Shown: piece after piece, positions 34,466-46,302 of the stretch
Layout of the letters: every line of letters starts with the position of its first letter
Position numbering within the stretch: the first letter of the stretch is position 1
DNA from: Forficula auricularia
Taxonomy: Eukaryota; Arthropoda; Insecta; Dermaptera; Forficulidae
DNA: 64,000 nt
Direction of reading: 5' to 3'
NCBI GenBank assembly: GCA_024734495.1
Contig: JALMQS010000089.1
Location: forward strand, 2,491,445-2,555,444
The notes under the pieces: generated by a model
Databases searched by the model: none
The model's input: the letters and a program-made list of their open reading frames with translations, nothing else
What the model was told of the DNA's origin: nothing
Program-made: the position numbers and the translations under genes

Positions 34466-35069
34466 ATATGAATTGCAAAACGCTTAAAGCGTGGATTAAT
34501 ATTATTATTTAAAATTGATTTTTTTTTTTAATTTTTTGATGATGATGATGATGATGATGTACCTACCTAATAATAATTAAATAATAAATTGATATCTAAA
34601 AGTTGATGTTAAATTTATTTTCATTTATCTTTTACTGATAAATAATTTCCTTTTTTTTTTAATAAAAATATTCTTTTATATTTTCTGTTTTAGAGAATCG
34701 AGTCCACCTAGAGAAATGCATTCAAGATAAATAATAGAAATTAAAAACGGCATTTTATTCATTTGTGCGTATGGAAATCGACCAGGGCAGACGCGACAGC
34801 TATTCTTCTTTCAAGGTAAGAGCCAATCGACTAAACTCTAATTAATTTCGATACATCATTAATACATTAATTAGTATAAGTCATATTAATATTACGACAT
34901 CATATTATACTCAAAAAAGCCAACAACTTAAATTAAAATTAAATTTACCCAAACATGAGAGCATGAAATATCAATTTGTTGACCCTCCCCCACCCCCACC
35001 CCGCCTAATCCGTGATTTGCATCGAAATCGTTAAAGTATTTTTGATAAACCGATTCTGTTTATCAAATA
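34466..35069. other. no gene; (GAT)n run
   Basis: A (GAT)n microsatellite lies at about 34539-34559. The rest is AT-rich without recognised features. Confidence 0.4.
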
Positions 35070-36189
35070 CTAGCTTCAAGGCCCGCCTTCGGCGGGCCTT
35101 GTTGCTAGCCAGGAGGCTTCGCCTCCTGGGCCCCCACGTGGCTGCTTTATTGATGTTTTATTAGTTACAGAGAATAAATATAATTGTTTTATTATAAAAT
35201 CTTAAATAGATATAATTTGAGATTCTATTTAACTGCAATATACACTCATAAGAAATAAGATGAAACAAATATTTAAAATGTATTAAAAATCCACTTGTTA
35301 TCATTAAGGGGAAAATAAAAAAAAGTTATATTATATGTAGGTATTATTATAGATAAGAAGACTTGAAAATTACAATTATTATTCATTTTGCTAGACACAA
35401 AAGTATATACAATCTATTTATAAAAAATTCTCTTATTCTCAATCTTGAGTTGTTTATCATAAAAGAATTTAGTCTTTTTGATTTTAAGTCGATTCTTCCA
35501 CGTTTTCAGTAGAGGTTGCCATTAATAGTCAAAACATCAAAAATGGAATGCAATAAGGTTATTCCTCTAGAATTAGATAAGAATCGATAGTTATTTTTGA
35601 TTTTAAGTCGATTCCTCCATGTCTTCAGCAATGGCTACCAATAAAAACCGAATGTAGAATGGTTATTCCTCGACTGTTAAAAGAGAATCGATCATTATTT
35701 TTGAATTAAAGTCAACATGAACTGCAAATTGCAAGTGATATCTGATTAATAATAAAGAAATAAACATATTAATATTTCAAATGAATTCGGATAAAGTTTA
35801 GCAACGATCCGTTGCAGTTTATTTTTTTAATTTTTGTTTTTAAATGTACTTTAAAAAAATAGATAGTTTTTTTTTAAATCTTTGTTGCATTATTAAATTC
35901 TTCTTCAACGATAATGTGGTTAGAATGAATGACACTCAAAAAAGGGCCGCCAACACTTGTTTTTTTTGCTCGTTTAGTTCTTTTATTGTCTGGCAAGCTA
36001 TGTTGGCTAACCTGATTTTTTTTAGTTTTTCCTGAATTTTCCAATTTTCCGGGCAACTTTTCTAATTTTTTTTTACGTATTAACCTGAATTGGCCTATTA
36101 CGAACATTTAAAAAAAATAGCCAAATCGGTCCAGGCATTTGAGAGATCTGCGCTTACAAAGAAACAGAAATTCATTTTTATTATATAGA
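35070..36189 (-). mobile_element. non-autonomous Helitron, 1120 bp, family H1
   Basis: On the minus strand it begins TCTATATAATAAAAATGAAT after A and ends with a CCCGCCGAAGGCGGG hairpin and CTAG before T. A second hairpin (CCAGGAGGC...GCCTCCTGG) lies just upstream. Segment 35446-35830 is absent from the 745-bp copy and recurs at 59112-59515 and inverted at 58440-58648, so the element carries a captured or inserted foreign repeat. No Rep/helicase reading. Confidence 0.85.
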
Positions 36190-36195
36190 TATATA

Positions 36196-36748
36196 TGTGG
36201 GAAATTATTTTAATGAACTTTCTTAATTTCTGTTTTATTAAGATCATATGTTTGCCAAATGTGTGTCTAGGCTTTCTACCCTTGTATGCGGGAAGGCTGC
36301 TTCTCTTTCTTCTTAGCCGTGTATTGTTGTGTCCCTTTATAGTCAGGCTAAGAGCTTTCTGTCATAAATAATATTATGACAACTTGTGTTGATGGGCTGT
36401 CGACTAACAGTGCATCCCCTACGACTGATATGCCTGTGTGAATGTGAGTTGGCAGTGGCCAGTCGACAACGGGAGTTGCTTTAAGTCAGTCGTAGTTAGT
36501 TCTAATTCGAAGTTCTAATTTGACGTTCTAAATTGATGTTAGTTCTAAGTTGTATTTCAATTAGACGAGTTGCATTCTACGTGATGCTTTAATCAGTATG
36601 TTACGTTGTAAAGATGACAATGTTTGCACGACAAACCCCTAGACGGAAATATGTAAATCCCCCCTTTTTTGTAAACAAATGTAATTAATAATAAATTTGT
36701 GTATTATTTGACCCCTACGAGCCAATTTGGTGAAACCCGCCCCCTACA
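36196..36748 (+). mobile_element. candidate solo LTR, 553 bp
   Basis: It starts TGTGGG and ends CCCCTACA with TATA on each side. A polyadenylation signal AATAAA lies near the end. The stretch is less AT-rich than its surroundings. However, AATTTGGTGAAACCCGC near 36724 resembles a BEL primer site, so the LTR could instead end near 36723 with leader sequence following. The 4-bp duplication is weak evidence in AT-rich DNA. Confidence 0.4.
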
Positions 36749-36752
36749 TATA

Positions 36753-37780
36753 TTACAAAAATTGCTTATTTAATAGTAAAAGAAAGATATATAAAAATTT
36801 CATATTCCAACCTCAAAAAGCATTTCGCTTTTATAGCTTATCTAATTCAGTGTTTCGTAATCACAATTAAAAAGTTTGTTTTTATTAATATTTTTTTTTG
36901 TTTTAATCCCTCTTTGATTTTTATCAAATTAGAAAGTTTATATTAGTTTAGATTCTCTTATCATTTTTTTTTCTCTCTTTCATTTTAGGAAAATTAAAAT
37001 AGCCCATTAATTTATTCCTCTCCCTTCTTTTCATGACACATTTTTCTTCTTTCTCTCGTTGTTTTTTTGTTTTCTTTTTGCTTTAATATAAATTCTTCCA
37101 CCCTTAGCTACTAGCCAGCTAGGTAGATATTGTATATATACACACCTAAAGTTAATTTTAAATTATTTATTGGGTTCACATGCAAATAGCGTTGTTGACC
37201 TTGCGAATATTACTTTTTTCTTTTTTCTTCACGTTCTTTTATATTATATAGGTATATACCTACATAAAAGAGATAAGGAAACGTATCGTAAAAAATACGG
37301 GGAGAAACAAGATGCATAATAAATTTTATTAATGTTTTTTAAATTTTACTTAATAAAATAATAGTTTTTTTTTCTTTATCTTTGATTATGATTAAATTAA
37401 ATCGGATTTTATCATCAATAGGTCCCACTAAAAAAATTAAAAAAACAAAACACAAAACACAACACGCATAAATAATAATCATGGAAATGATCAATTTAGT
37501 TATAATTAGATATTTTGGTTTTTATATGCGCTAATTGTATATTATGTTTGTTTAATTTGACAGCAAATCAATCAAGGTATTTTTTTGACCATGTAGAATA
37601 CAGAGCAGCTATTAGAGAACCAAAAACAAAAGACTAGTCTAATGCGCATGCGCAGGTTCAAAATTAAATAAGGTTCTATACATTATATTAGTGGTGGCGC
37701 CTATACATCCTATTCTACAATTTTCTATTTTTTCTCTTCAATTATTTAATTTTATACCATAAGAAAGCTAAGATTTCAAA
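36753..37780. other. no gene seen
   Basis: AT-rich. TGCGCATGCGCA at about 37642 is a palindromic GC-rich site, within a stretch flanked by TAGAATA / TATTCTA that may be a small decayed element. Nothing else is recognised. Confidence 0.3.
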
Positions 37781-37790
37781 TGTTTCATAT

Positions 37791-38981
37791 ACAGGGTGTC
37801 CCAAAAGTCAAGGATCAAACGTGAACACGAGATAGGTGAGTTCAGGATTGTCCAAAAAAAAAAATTTAAATAAAACTCTCTTAGTTTTCGAGTTATGGGC
37901 ATTTTTTGAAAACCGTGAAAATCGCTGCCCTGCTCTAAATATTTGAATGCTGTGGCTACGAATTTTCATATTTTATAATTCTAATTTTTGTTACGGAATC
38001 CTGAATAATACTGCTATCGATCACAAAACAGAAAATAGCTAAGAGTATTATACTTTTTGAGAAAAAAATATTTTTGTCAGATTCATGTGTCAAAAAATTT
38101 TAATCAGCTAAATTTGATTCTTGATATCTTAAAAAAAACAGTGTCAAACAATAATGGCAAATTATCTAAAAAATTGACGCATTTAATCAAGATTTCAAAA
38201 TGGTATAAAACATTCCACTTTTTTAAAAAACAAAAAATAATATTTGCATTTTTATGCGAAAGAAACTAATTTCAAAACACAATTCGTAATTGCCTAAAGG
38301 GTAGAATTTAACATGAAAACTAATTTAATTTATTAAAATATTTGTATTCAATTAAAGTAAATGTTCAAAATAATAATTGTTTTTATTTTCAATATCTAAT
38401 AATATTTAAAATTACAAATTTAAATTTAAATTATTTGATATCTGTTTTCATGTTAAATTCTACCTTTTAGCCAATTACGAATTGTGTTTTGAAATTAGTT
38501 TCTTTCGCATAAAAATGCAAATTTTATTTTTCGTTTTTTAAAAAAAGTGGAATGTTTTATACCATTTTGAAATCTTGATTAAATGGGTCAATTTTTTTTA
38601 GATAATTTGCAATTATTGTTTGACACAGTTTTTTTTTAAGATATCATGAGTCAAAGTTAGCTGATTAAAATTTTTTGACACATGAATCTGACAAAAATAT
38701 TTTTTGTCTCAAAAAGTATAATACTCTTAGCTATTTTCTGTTTTGTGATCGATAGCAGTATTATTCAGGATTCCGTAACAATAATTAGAATTATAAAATA
38801 TGAAAATTCGTAGCCACAGCATTCAAATATTTAGAGCAGGGCAGCGATTTTCACGATTTTCAAAAAATGCCCATAACTCAAAAACTAAGAGAGTTTTATT
38901 TAATTTTTTTTTTTTTTTGGACAATACTGAACTCACCTATCTCGTGTTCACGTTTGATCCTTGACTTTAGGGACACCTTGT
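37791..38981. mobile_element. 1.19-kb foldback element with ACAGGGTGTCCC ends
   Basis: Arms of about 540 bp (37791-38325 and 38440-38981) are inverted copies differing by scattered single bases and small indels, around a 115-bp AT-rich centre. The left end is ACAGGGTGTCCCAAAAGTCA and the right end its near complement. Possible 4-bp duplication ATAT. No coding capacity; the 70-codon frame at 38057 lies in one arm and is broken in the other. Confidence 0.85.
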
Positions 38982-38989
38982 ATATTATC

Positions 38990-39689
38990 ATTTCAATTTG
39001 ATCTCAAGCGTGGGCAATTAAATAATGGGAAATTGAAGATCTTATTAGGGATAATTTCAATTTTGTAAAGACTACCCCTCCTAGTGGGTAGATTGCAGCG
39101 ACTCTAACAATCCCGTTTTACTTTTTAAACGGAACCCTAAAAACAAGAGAAGACTTGTATCGTCACTAGTCATTTTATTCTTTATCTCAAGGGTTATAGG
39201 AAATCATAGGATTTTGATAAAATAACACTTTTTACTTTATTTAATACGCTTTTATTAGCTTCACTTGTATCTAACTAACAAACTAACTATGTCTGTATGT
39301 AAGATCTGATCCATTATCCATTAATCGAGATTAATTATTTCTTAATTATCCTGGAGCATATGCAATCAACTTGACGTATCTGGATTTCAGAAGCCTACCC
39401 TTCAGGCTCCAGGTAATCTAGCATATCTTTCATTTAATGCCTTTACATTTACTTACCAAATGCCATATTTTTTTACATGATATTCATAATCAAGGCATAT
39501 ACTCATAAGTGGGGACCCAAAATATTTTTGGAAAAAAATCAGAATTAAAAAAAAAAAAATAGAACTATCAATATAAATCCAAGAACCTTTGATCGATTTG
39601 TATGAAATTTCGCATATGCACCATATTTGACCTTATGAAAACTACTTACTATGTGAAATTGATAGTGACCCGAAAGAAAGGGGCATTTT
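38990..39689. other. no gene; part of a dispersed repeat at the right
   Basis: From about 39555 (AATTTCGCATATGCACC, GTGACCCGAAAGAAAGG) the sequence matches, in inverted form and diverged, the stretch 62960-63080. The rest is unremarkable. Confidence 0.35.
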
Positions 39690-40475
39690 CCATGACAGAA
39701 TATGATCTGAATCCTCAAAAGCGTCATGTAAAATGCTGGATATCTATAAATCTAAGTGTTTTATCAAAAAAGTAGCCCAAATAAATATTCAAGTCAATAA
39801 AATTTCCGAGAGAATAAGATAGAAATCAAGTTTCTAGAATGACTGGTTTTAATTCTATGAAGGAAAAACTGCGATTTTTTTGGAAAAAATTGCAGTTTTT
39901 CAAAACTTCAACCTCATTGAGGCAACTGTTAACATTATCCAATTAAGATGAAACTTTGAAATTGTTATCACTTTCGGCTATATTTAAAGAGATTTAATTT
40001 ATCTAACATAAAAAACCCCAAAATTTTCTCATTTTGAGAAGCGCAGTGCAAATTCCACAATTCAGATTTGGGGTAAAACTTAGGGTAGTAATATTGGGAC
40101 ACCAATAAAACCTTTGCTGGGAGATAAATCCTGTTAAAATGGTAATTTGTCTGGACAATAAATAAATTTTGGATTTCTGTGGTTATCAACAGTGACCTCC
40201 TCCCTCCCACCAAACCTTTCCCCTCAACCCCCACCCACTTTCAAACTGTTAAATTGAATAAATGTTTACTTTACTGACTCATATCAGACAAATTATTGAA
40301 GATATTAAGACTATTGCATATGATGAAAATAAAATTGTATCAAATTTAATCTAGTTTAAAAATGTATAGAGTGGTCTTTGTCAAAAACATGCTTCTTCAT
40401 TGTAAAAATGGAAAATACCGAAAAAAGTTTGAAAATTTTGCAATTTTAGTGATATTCAAAAGTGATCCGGGGGGC
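39690..40475. repeat. dispersed repeat family D2
   Basis: It matches 50480-51120 in the same orientation, sharing AATGCTGGATATCTATAAATC, TTCTAGAATGA, GGTTTTAATTCTATGAAGGA, AATTTAATCTAGTTTAAAAA and a final GATCC(G/C)GGGGGCT. Some internal blocks are permuted between the copies. Further pieces lie at 12090-12240 and 49790-50290. Non-coding. Confidence 0.65.
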
Positions 40476-40483
40476 TGTCGAGG

Positions 40484-40711
40484 TCAAAAATTTGGATTTT
40501 GCATCTCAGTCACATCCCAATCTAGAAAATAAAACGAAAGAGGAATTTGGGTCTGAATGACAGTTAATACAAGTGTAAAAGGGGTTGTTCTCTGTGCACA
40601 GAAGATGTGTCCCCACTTCTTGCAGGAAATACACTGGATCCAGTCTTGGCCAGGTTTAGATGAAGAATAACTCTTGAAACGCTTGTGAGTTAAGTTGATA
40701 CACCGTATCAA
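40484..40711 (-). pseudogene. fragment with transposase-type zinc-binding tail
   Basis: A 75-codon frame contains QDWIQCISCKKWGHIFC (W-x2-C-x2-C-x-K-W-x-H-x2-C). This pattern is common at the C-terminus of insect pogo/Tigger-like transposase relatives and resembles a half PHD finger. The rest has no recognisable domain. A transposase relic is the best guess; it joins the end of a D2 repeat. Confidence 0.4.
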
Positions 40712-41069
40712 TTTGACCCAAACGTCGCCATTACACTAAACTCTAAAATATATGAAACCGGAAACGGAGCAAATGAAAGCAAAAGTGAAATTCTTACCTT
40801 TATAACATGTAACAACGTGATGTTGTCGATAACACAATTTACGAACAAATTAAATTACAATAATAAATGAAAAACAGTAGTGAAAATTTACTTTCGACGA
40901 TGAAAAACAGTTTTTAGTTCACAACTAACAAAGCAAAGCAACCTCCTCCAAGTGATTGCAGAGTACCAATCGGTTGTCTAGCCAAACCAGTCGCCACTTG
41001 TCTGCGTCTCCATTAGCAAGTGTTTTGGCCTGTATCAACTTTACCCTGTATCAACTAGATGGGGTCTCC
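40712..41069. other. no gene seen
   Basis: Unique sequence, moderately AT-rich. A 63-codon frame at 40956 shows no motif. Confidence 0.3.
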
Positions 41070-42240
41070 CCTATATATATAGAATCGGTTTCTCGAAAAC
41101 GGCTCTCGCTAAAAATTGGTGTATCTACTTATCAACAAGTGTCGTGAGTTATTTGTCGTGTATAAATTTTAATCCGATTGAAATAAAAGAAGGTGGTGTA
41201 AATTAGTCATGTCATAAAATAGATATTTTAATCGTTCTTATCTTGTCTTCGGTAATTAGCAGAGCCTTGAAATTTGAAACTTAATCTATCTAGAGCAGAG
41301 GTCGGGGAACTTTTTTAGCCATTACCCCAAATTTTTTTTTGCATAGGTTGCAGTTACCCCTACATTCTGAAAAGCAAAAAAAGCAAGATACCTAAATGTA
41401 GGTATATATTATTTATTATTTATCGAATTAATTGGAATTTACATGAAAACTATCTGTAAGTAAATAAAAATTGTAAACATTAACATAATTCTAACGCTTT
41501 TAAGTTTTAGAAAAATGATGTTTCATTTTCACTAAAATGGCTTCAAAATTAGGACTTTTTGACGTGAGCGCAATTTGAATACAGTCCTCAGCATTTAGCC
41601 GATTTATGTTCTTCGTTTTTACGTTTAATAAAATCGAAAGATTTTGAATTCCTAGAAAAGCTATCAAAGTAAAAATCCTATAAAAGTTGATAAAATAGAA
41701 AATTTAAAAAATGTCCTTATTAACCCCAATAGTTTAATTGTTACCCATTTGGGGTAATTTACCCCTGTTTCCCGACCGCTGATCTAGAGGCTACAAGAAT
41801 TACCACAAGATTTTGGCTAAAATACAAGTATCGGAAGTTGATGTTTACGTACGTAAGAACATACCCCCCCTGTATTTCGCAACCATTAACTTCAGAGCTA
41901 GTAAATTCGAAACTTACGCTCGATATATCTGAAGGGGTACAGAAAGCTTTTTGCTTAAAATCGGAACACCGGAAGTTGACATTTACATGAAAGATTTTTA
42001 GATTGTTTTTTATTTTCTCAAAAACAGCACTAACGATTTTGTTTAAAGTTGGTGTACTTATCAAGTGTCATGAGTTATTAGTCGTGTATAGATTTTAATC
42101 CGATTGAAATAAAAGAAGGGGGTGTATATTAGTCATGTCGTAAAATAAATATTTTAATCATTCATATATCGTCTTCGGTAAGTCGCAGAGCCTTTTGAAA
42201 TTTGAAACTTAAGCGGTTTAGAGGCAAAAAGTTATCGAGA
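41070..42240 (+). repeat. dispersed repeat family D3, tandem pair split by a hAT element
   Basis: Two copies of a unit with TTTTAATCCGATTGAAATAAA, TAGTCATGTC and TCGTCTTCGGTAA lie at 41140-41295 and 42070-42235. The hAT element 41296-41781 sits in the first copy. Section 41790-42060 (TCGGAAGTTGA, CGAAACTTACGCTCGATAT) recurs at 43766-44225 (inverted) and 60720-61165. Confidence 0.7.
41296..41781. mobile_element. non-autonomous hAT element, 486 bp
   Basis: The left end is CAGAGGTCGGGGAACTTTTT; the complement of the right end is CAGCGGTCGGGAAACAGGGG. A perfect 8-bp duplication ATCTAGAG flanks it (41288-41295 and 41782-41789). The subterminal TTACCCCAAAT / ATTTGGGGTAA blocks extend the inverted repeat. 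No transposase. Confidence 0.92.
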
Positions 42241-42957
42241 TTCGCTCGGTGCTCCAGGCACTATATTCTATATCAACAAGCATATTATTTAAAATACCTC
42301 AAACACTTGTTATATTTTTAATCAATCTATGGATATGATGAATCGTTTTGCTATTCAGTTTATAATTCATAATATTATTAAAATACATCCAGTATATACA
42401 TGCATGTTGGGGGGTGGAAATAGACCAGTTAACCATGTAAATTAGAGTCAGCCAATCTCCAATCCCCTATGGGAGTATTTGCACTTGAATGCAAACAAAC
42501 CCTCTTGAAAGATTTATCATTTATGATATTCGATATTATTGTATTATATTGTATTAAATATATGGTATATATAGGATTTAGCAATGATTAGTTACTAAAT
42601 AATAGATTAGATTGATTCTGATTGATTGATTCAATGAATTAATGATTTTGTGATTAAACTTATCATCAAATGTCAAATCAAATTATAATTATTATTCAAA
42701 GAGGATCAGCTCCAATTACTTTCGAAATTCTAATCTAATTAAATATATCTAGAGTTAGTTCATGTAGTTAATGAATAGGACATTGACATTGGTTTTTGTT
42801 AAAGGATTATAGAAGATAGGAAGCTAACTAACTGCAGAATTACATGAGTTGCCGGTAAGCCCTGGTCATTGAATTCTTTCAGAAAGTGGACAAATGCGAG
42901 AGTGGCTCGTATTCTGAGACTCCCTACCAATTTTATATCTACTCTGTTAAAAATAAG
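42241..42957. other. no gene seen
   Basis: AT-rich sequence. Around 42600-42660 it has GATTGATT-type simple repeats. Nothing else. Confidence 0.4.
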
Positions 42958-43642
42958 CTGACGTGTTCTGATGTGGCCATCCACATGACTTTACCATACA
43001 ACCTGGCCCCTCACTTATATTTAATATTTAATAAAATTATTTATATTCATGTAGGGGGGGTAGTTTTAGCATTTTTAGACTCCTGGGGCCCCACAGATTA
43101 TGTATACAAAATTTGGTTGGGTTAGGTACAAGAGCCTAGATTTTCATTTTTTGACCATAACCCTCCCCCCTCTGGGCGGCTAGTTTTTGCATTTTTAGAC
43201 TTCTGGGGTCCCACTGATTATGTATACAAAATTTGGTTGAGTTTTCTCAAATGGCCTAGATTTTTAATTTTTAACCCACCGTTTTTTGGGTCGATATGCA
43301 CCAAAATCTAACCAGCTCTTAATCTCAATGGAGCAAAACTATGTGTGAAATTTGGTTTCGATATTCAAACTAGTTTTTGAGCTAGTTCGTTCACAAAAAT
43401 TTGGTAACGCACAGACTAACGGACAACCAGACATTTTGACAAAATAATTATTATCTAAAAAAATAAAAAAATTTCGATGTTCACTTATTAGAGCTTTTTT
43501 TTGTAGAGCAAAATGCCATGGTTTCACTCAATTTTTTTAAACAAAATCCTTTCAGCCGTTTTTGAGATATTTTGAAAAAAAGGAAAAAACTTCTTTTTTC
43601 ATTCACCATTACAATACTTGACCATACCCTGTATGGTAAAGT
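42958..43642. repeat. dispersed repeat family D1, full-length-like copy
   Basis: It opens with GATGTGGCCATCCACATGAC (also at 62878, 60282 and inverted near 49085). Two tandem units follow (about 43055-43180 and 43183-43275), then the common 3' block ending ACCATACCCTGTATGGTAAA. It parallels 33900-34465. Confidence 0.7.
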
Positions 43643-43765
43643 AAAAAATTAATTTTAACTTTACTTTTTTTTGAATTAATTAGAAACGTATTAATAAATC
43701 AACTGGTGTGGTCCTCATACGACTTTCACATTCTTAATTATTTGAAATCATCTTGACAATCATAA

Positions 43766-44225
43766 TTTACACTCCCTTCTTTTATTTCAATCGGATTAAA
43801 ATTTATACACGACTAATAACTCATGAGACTTGACAAGTACACCAATTTATTAAAAAAATCGTTAGTGCCGTTTTTGAGAAAATCAAAAAAGACGAAAAAA
43901 ATGTCCACATTCGATGTTCCGATTTAAACCAAAATCTTGCTGTACTACTTCTAGCCTATATTGAGCTTAAGTTTGAAATTTCGTAGCTCTGAGACTTATG
44001 GTTGCGAAACGCAAGGGGATTACATACATACGTACATAAGTACGGACCAGTGGATTTTTGGCCCTTTTTTGGCCCCTGGGGACCACAATATCCGGTTTTC
44101 TACTATTAAGGGCATTGATTCCTTCCACCTAGAAGTTACAAAATGAAATTAACTTTTTTCATCTTTGAGATACAAGCTCTCAAAGAGTCAGGACCCAGGC
44201 AAGCGATCGCAATTTTTCACATTTC
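43766..44225 (-). repeat. dispersed repeat family D3, inverted copy
   Basis: The complement of the D3 sequence: CACTCCCTTCTTTTATTTCA, ATCGGATTAAAATTTATACA, then blocks matching 60720-61165 including CAAGCTCTCAAA(G)AGTCAGG at the right edge. Confidence 0.65.
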
Positions 44226-44324
44226 TATATTCTATAGAATATAAATATGAAAGTAAAAATTGTAAATTTACTATATGTTTACAATATAAATAGTTAGGGA
44301 ATTTACAAGATTGCGTATAGTAAA

Positions 44325-44795
44325 AAAGAAACTTGGAATATAAGTCATTAAAAGGATAATAAATACACTGTTAACATGAAATAATTGCAATTAAAAATTA
44401 AATTTTTTACATATGTTAGATTGGCAAAGGGTGGGAAAATGATCATTATTTTATTTTTTTTTCATTGAAAGACTTTACCCATCTTGATGAAAAATTAATA
44501 TTTGTTAGAATAATATTTTCGGAGTAACTTAAAAAAAAAATGAAATTATTTACCTCGTAGTTTTGATAAAAAAAACAAAACAAAAAAACAAAAAAAAACA
44601 GGGCGGTTATTTTTAGTGGAGGTGATATAAGCACAATGGCTTGAAAACGATCCATTTTTAAGAGAATATAATAGTGTAAAAAGTACAATCACGTTAAAAA
44701 ACATAACCTAAAATTTTAGCACCGTTCATATTTATAGAGTGGTTACGAGGCTAAAACTTTTTGTGTGAATTGTCGCGAAAGAACCTCCTTAACAT
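44325..44795 (+). repeat. dispersed repeat family D4
   Basis: Direct repeat of 54779-55262, sharing AAACTTGGAATATAA, GCAAAGGGTGGGAAAATGAT, AGCACAATGGCTTG and the end GTGGTTACGAGGCTAAAACT...TTGTCGCGAAAGAAC. The end motif in reverse also opens the repeat at 25365-25395. Confidence 0.65.
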
Positions 44796-46094
44796 AATAA
44801 TGAGGAAAAATTTAAATCACGGAATTTTATTCAAAATCATATTTTCCCTTCTACCAAGAATCTCAAATAAATCTCGAATCCGAGTTCTATATCTATATCT
44901 TTCTACCTTACGTACCCTTATTAATGAATATTGACTAAAGACTGTATAAAAACAGAAATAAGGCTTCATTATTTTTCTTCTGATCGATCAAAGAAATGCA
45001 GAGGTACGTGAAAGGCGCGGTGGGGGGCGGGTGGGGAGCGGGAAACCCCCGAAAAGGGCCAGATGTGCGTGAAGACAGTAATTAAAATACAAAATATGAC
45101 TAGAGATATACCGAGACTGGCTATTAATTTCCTCTCTCTTTTTACCACCCCCATAAAAGGGTGGGGGTTGCACTCTATCACGTCCCTTTCCATGGGTCGT
45201 TATTAAAACAGTCCTTCCCGACTGGAAGAACATTATTCATTATTGGAAGTTGAATGAAGAAGATGGAAAAAGAGAGAGAGAGAGAGAGTACAAAAACTCT
45301 GTTCGATGGTAAAACATGTTTCAGGTTAATTGATTATTAATATTTAACCACAAATTACCACCCAGATGTTAAATTATACAAGTAGTAAGTTGCCGTCTGT
45401 TGATGAAAGCGGACAACTAATAATGATTTTAATAGCGGGAGAGATGGAAAGAAAACAAGTTGAAAAGAAAATTCCGACTAGAAATCAATTAGAATTGAAC
45501 GGAGATACATGGCTACTAGTGTCGGATAAAGATTCGTATACTGGACCTCCCTTGATAGGGATAATCACTAACTACACATGCTTAAGTTTTTTTTCAATCA
45601 CCTGTTAATAAATAGTTTTATTAAAAAATCTATCAAAATGTTTTGGCTCAAAATTAAGACCTGATTATATAATATAATATCGTCACCTTAGTGTGTAAAA
45701 CTGCTAAATGCATTTTTTACGGCTTATCTACTCTTATTAAACGTGCAAAAATTGTTTATATATTTGTTTGTATATATATTTATTTATATATATATTTGTA
45801 TCTTAGTTCTATTTTGAAAACGGCTCTACCGATTTTGATGAAACAAATTCTATTAACAAGTTTTGAAGATGAGAAAGCGATCTGGACAAATTTAATCTTA
45901 ATTGATCTTTTCTTAATTAAAGTAATTATTGATAGATGAAAATCTTAATAAAAAAGTTTGTTTACATTTTTTTCAATTATCTCTTATTTTAATTGTTTTT
46001 TTAATTTTAAAACCCACTAATACTTTATACCAAATATTGTTATATATTAAAATTTGCCAATTTAATTGATTAAAATTCTTCTTATTAAAAAACA
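44796..46094. other. no gene; G-rich run and GA repeat
   Basis: At 45022-45042 the plus strand has GGGGGGCGGGTGGGGAGCGG G, four G-runs that could form a quadruplex. A (GA)n run is near 45272. An 80-codon frame at 45366-45608 is open but not recognised. The section has no repeat partners and may be single-copy. Confidence 0.35.
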
Positions 46095-46245
46095 CGGACT
46101 AAAAATATTATCGCAATCTAGAGGATCAAGTACAGTCGATAGTGGGGAAGTAATCTCCGAAATCGAAGCCTCAAATACAATGTTTACATTATTTCATATA
46201 AAAAATTGCATCAATAAAATTATATTTATTATTTATTTAATTGAT
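46095..46245 (+). repeat. single copy of the poly-A-ended unit
   Basis: Complement orientation of the units at 32937-33690: GGAAGTAATCTCCGAAATCG, AAGCCTCAAATACAATGTTTA, then A/T-rich sequence. Confidence 0.55.
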
Positions 46246-46302
46246 TAAAAAACTCGATAAATTGTTATTTAATTAACTACTACAGTCTATAAAATCCCCT
46301 CT

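Noticed and set aside
37642..37653. TGCGCATGCGCA as an NRF1-type promoter site
   Set aside because: No gene or exon nearby, and the site may belong to a small decayed element; a palindromic 12-mer alone is not evidence.
45366..45608. 80-codon ORF as a host gene
   Set aside because: Open frame but no motif, no splice signals and no partner evidence; kept only as a note.
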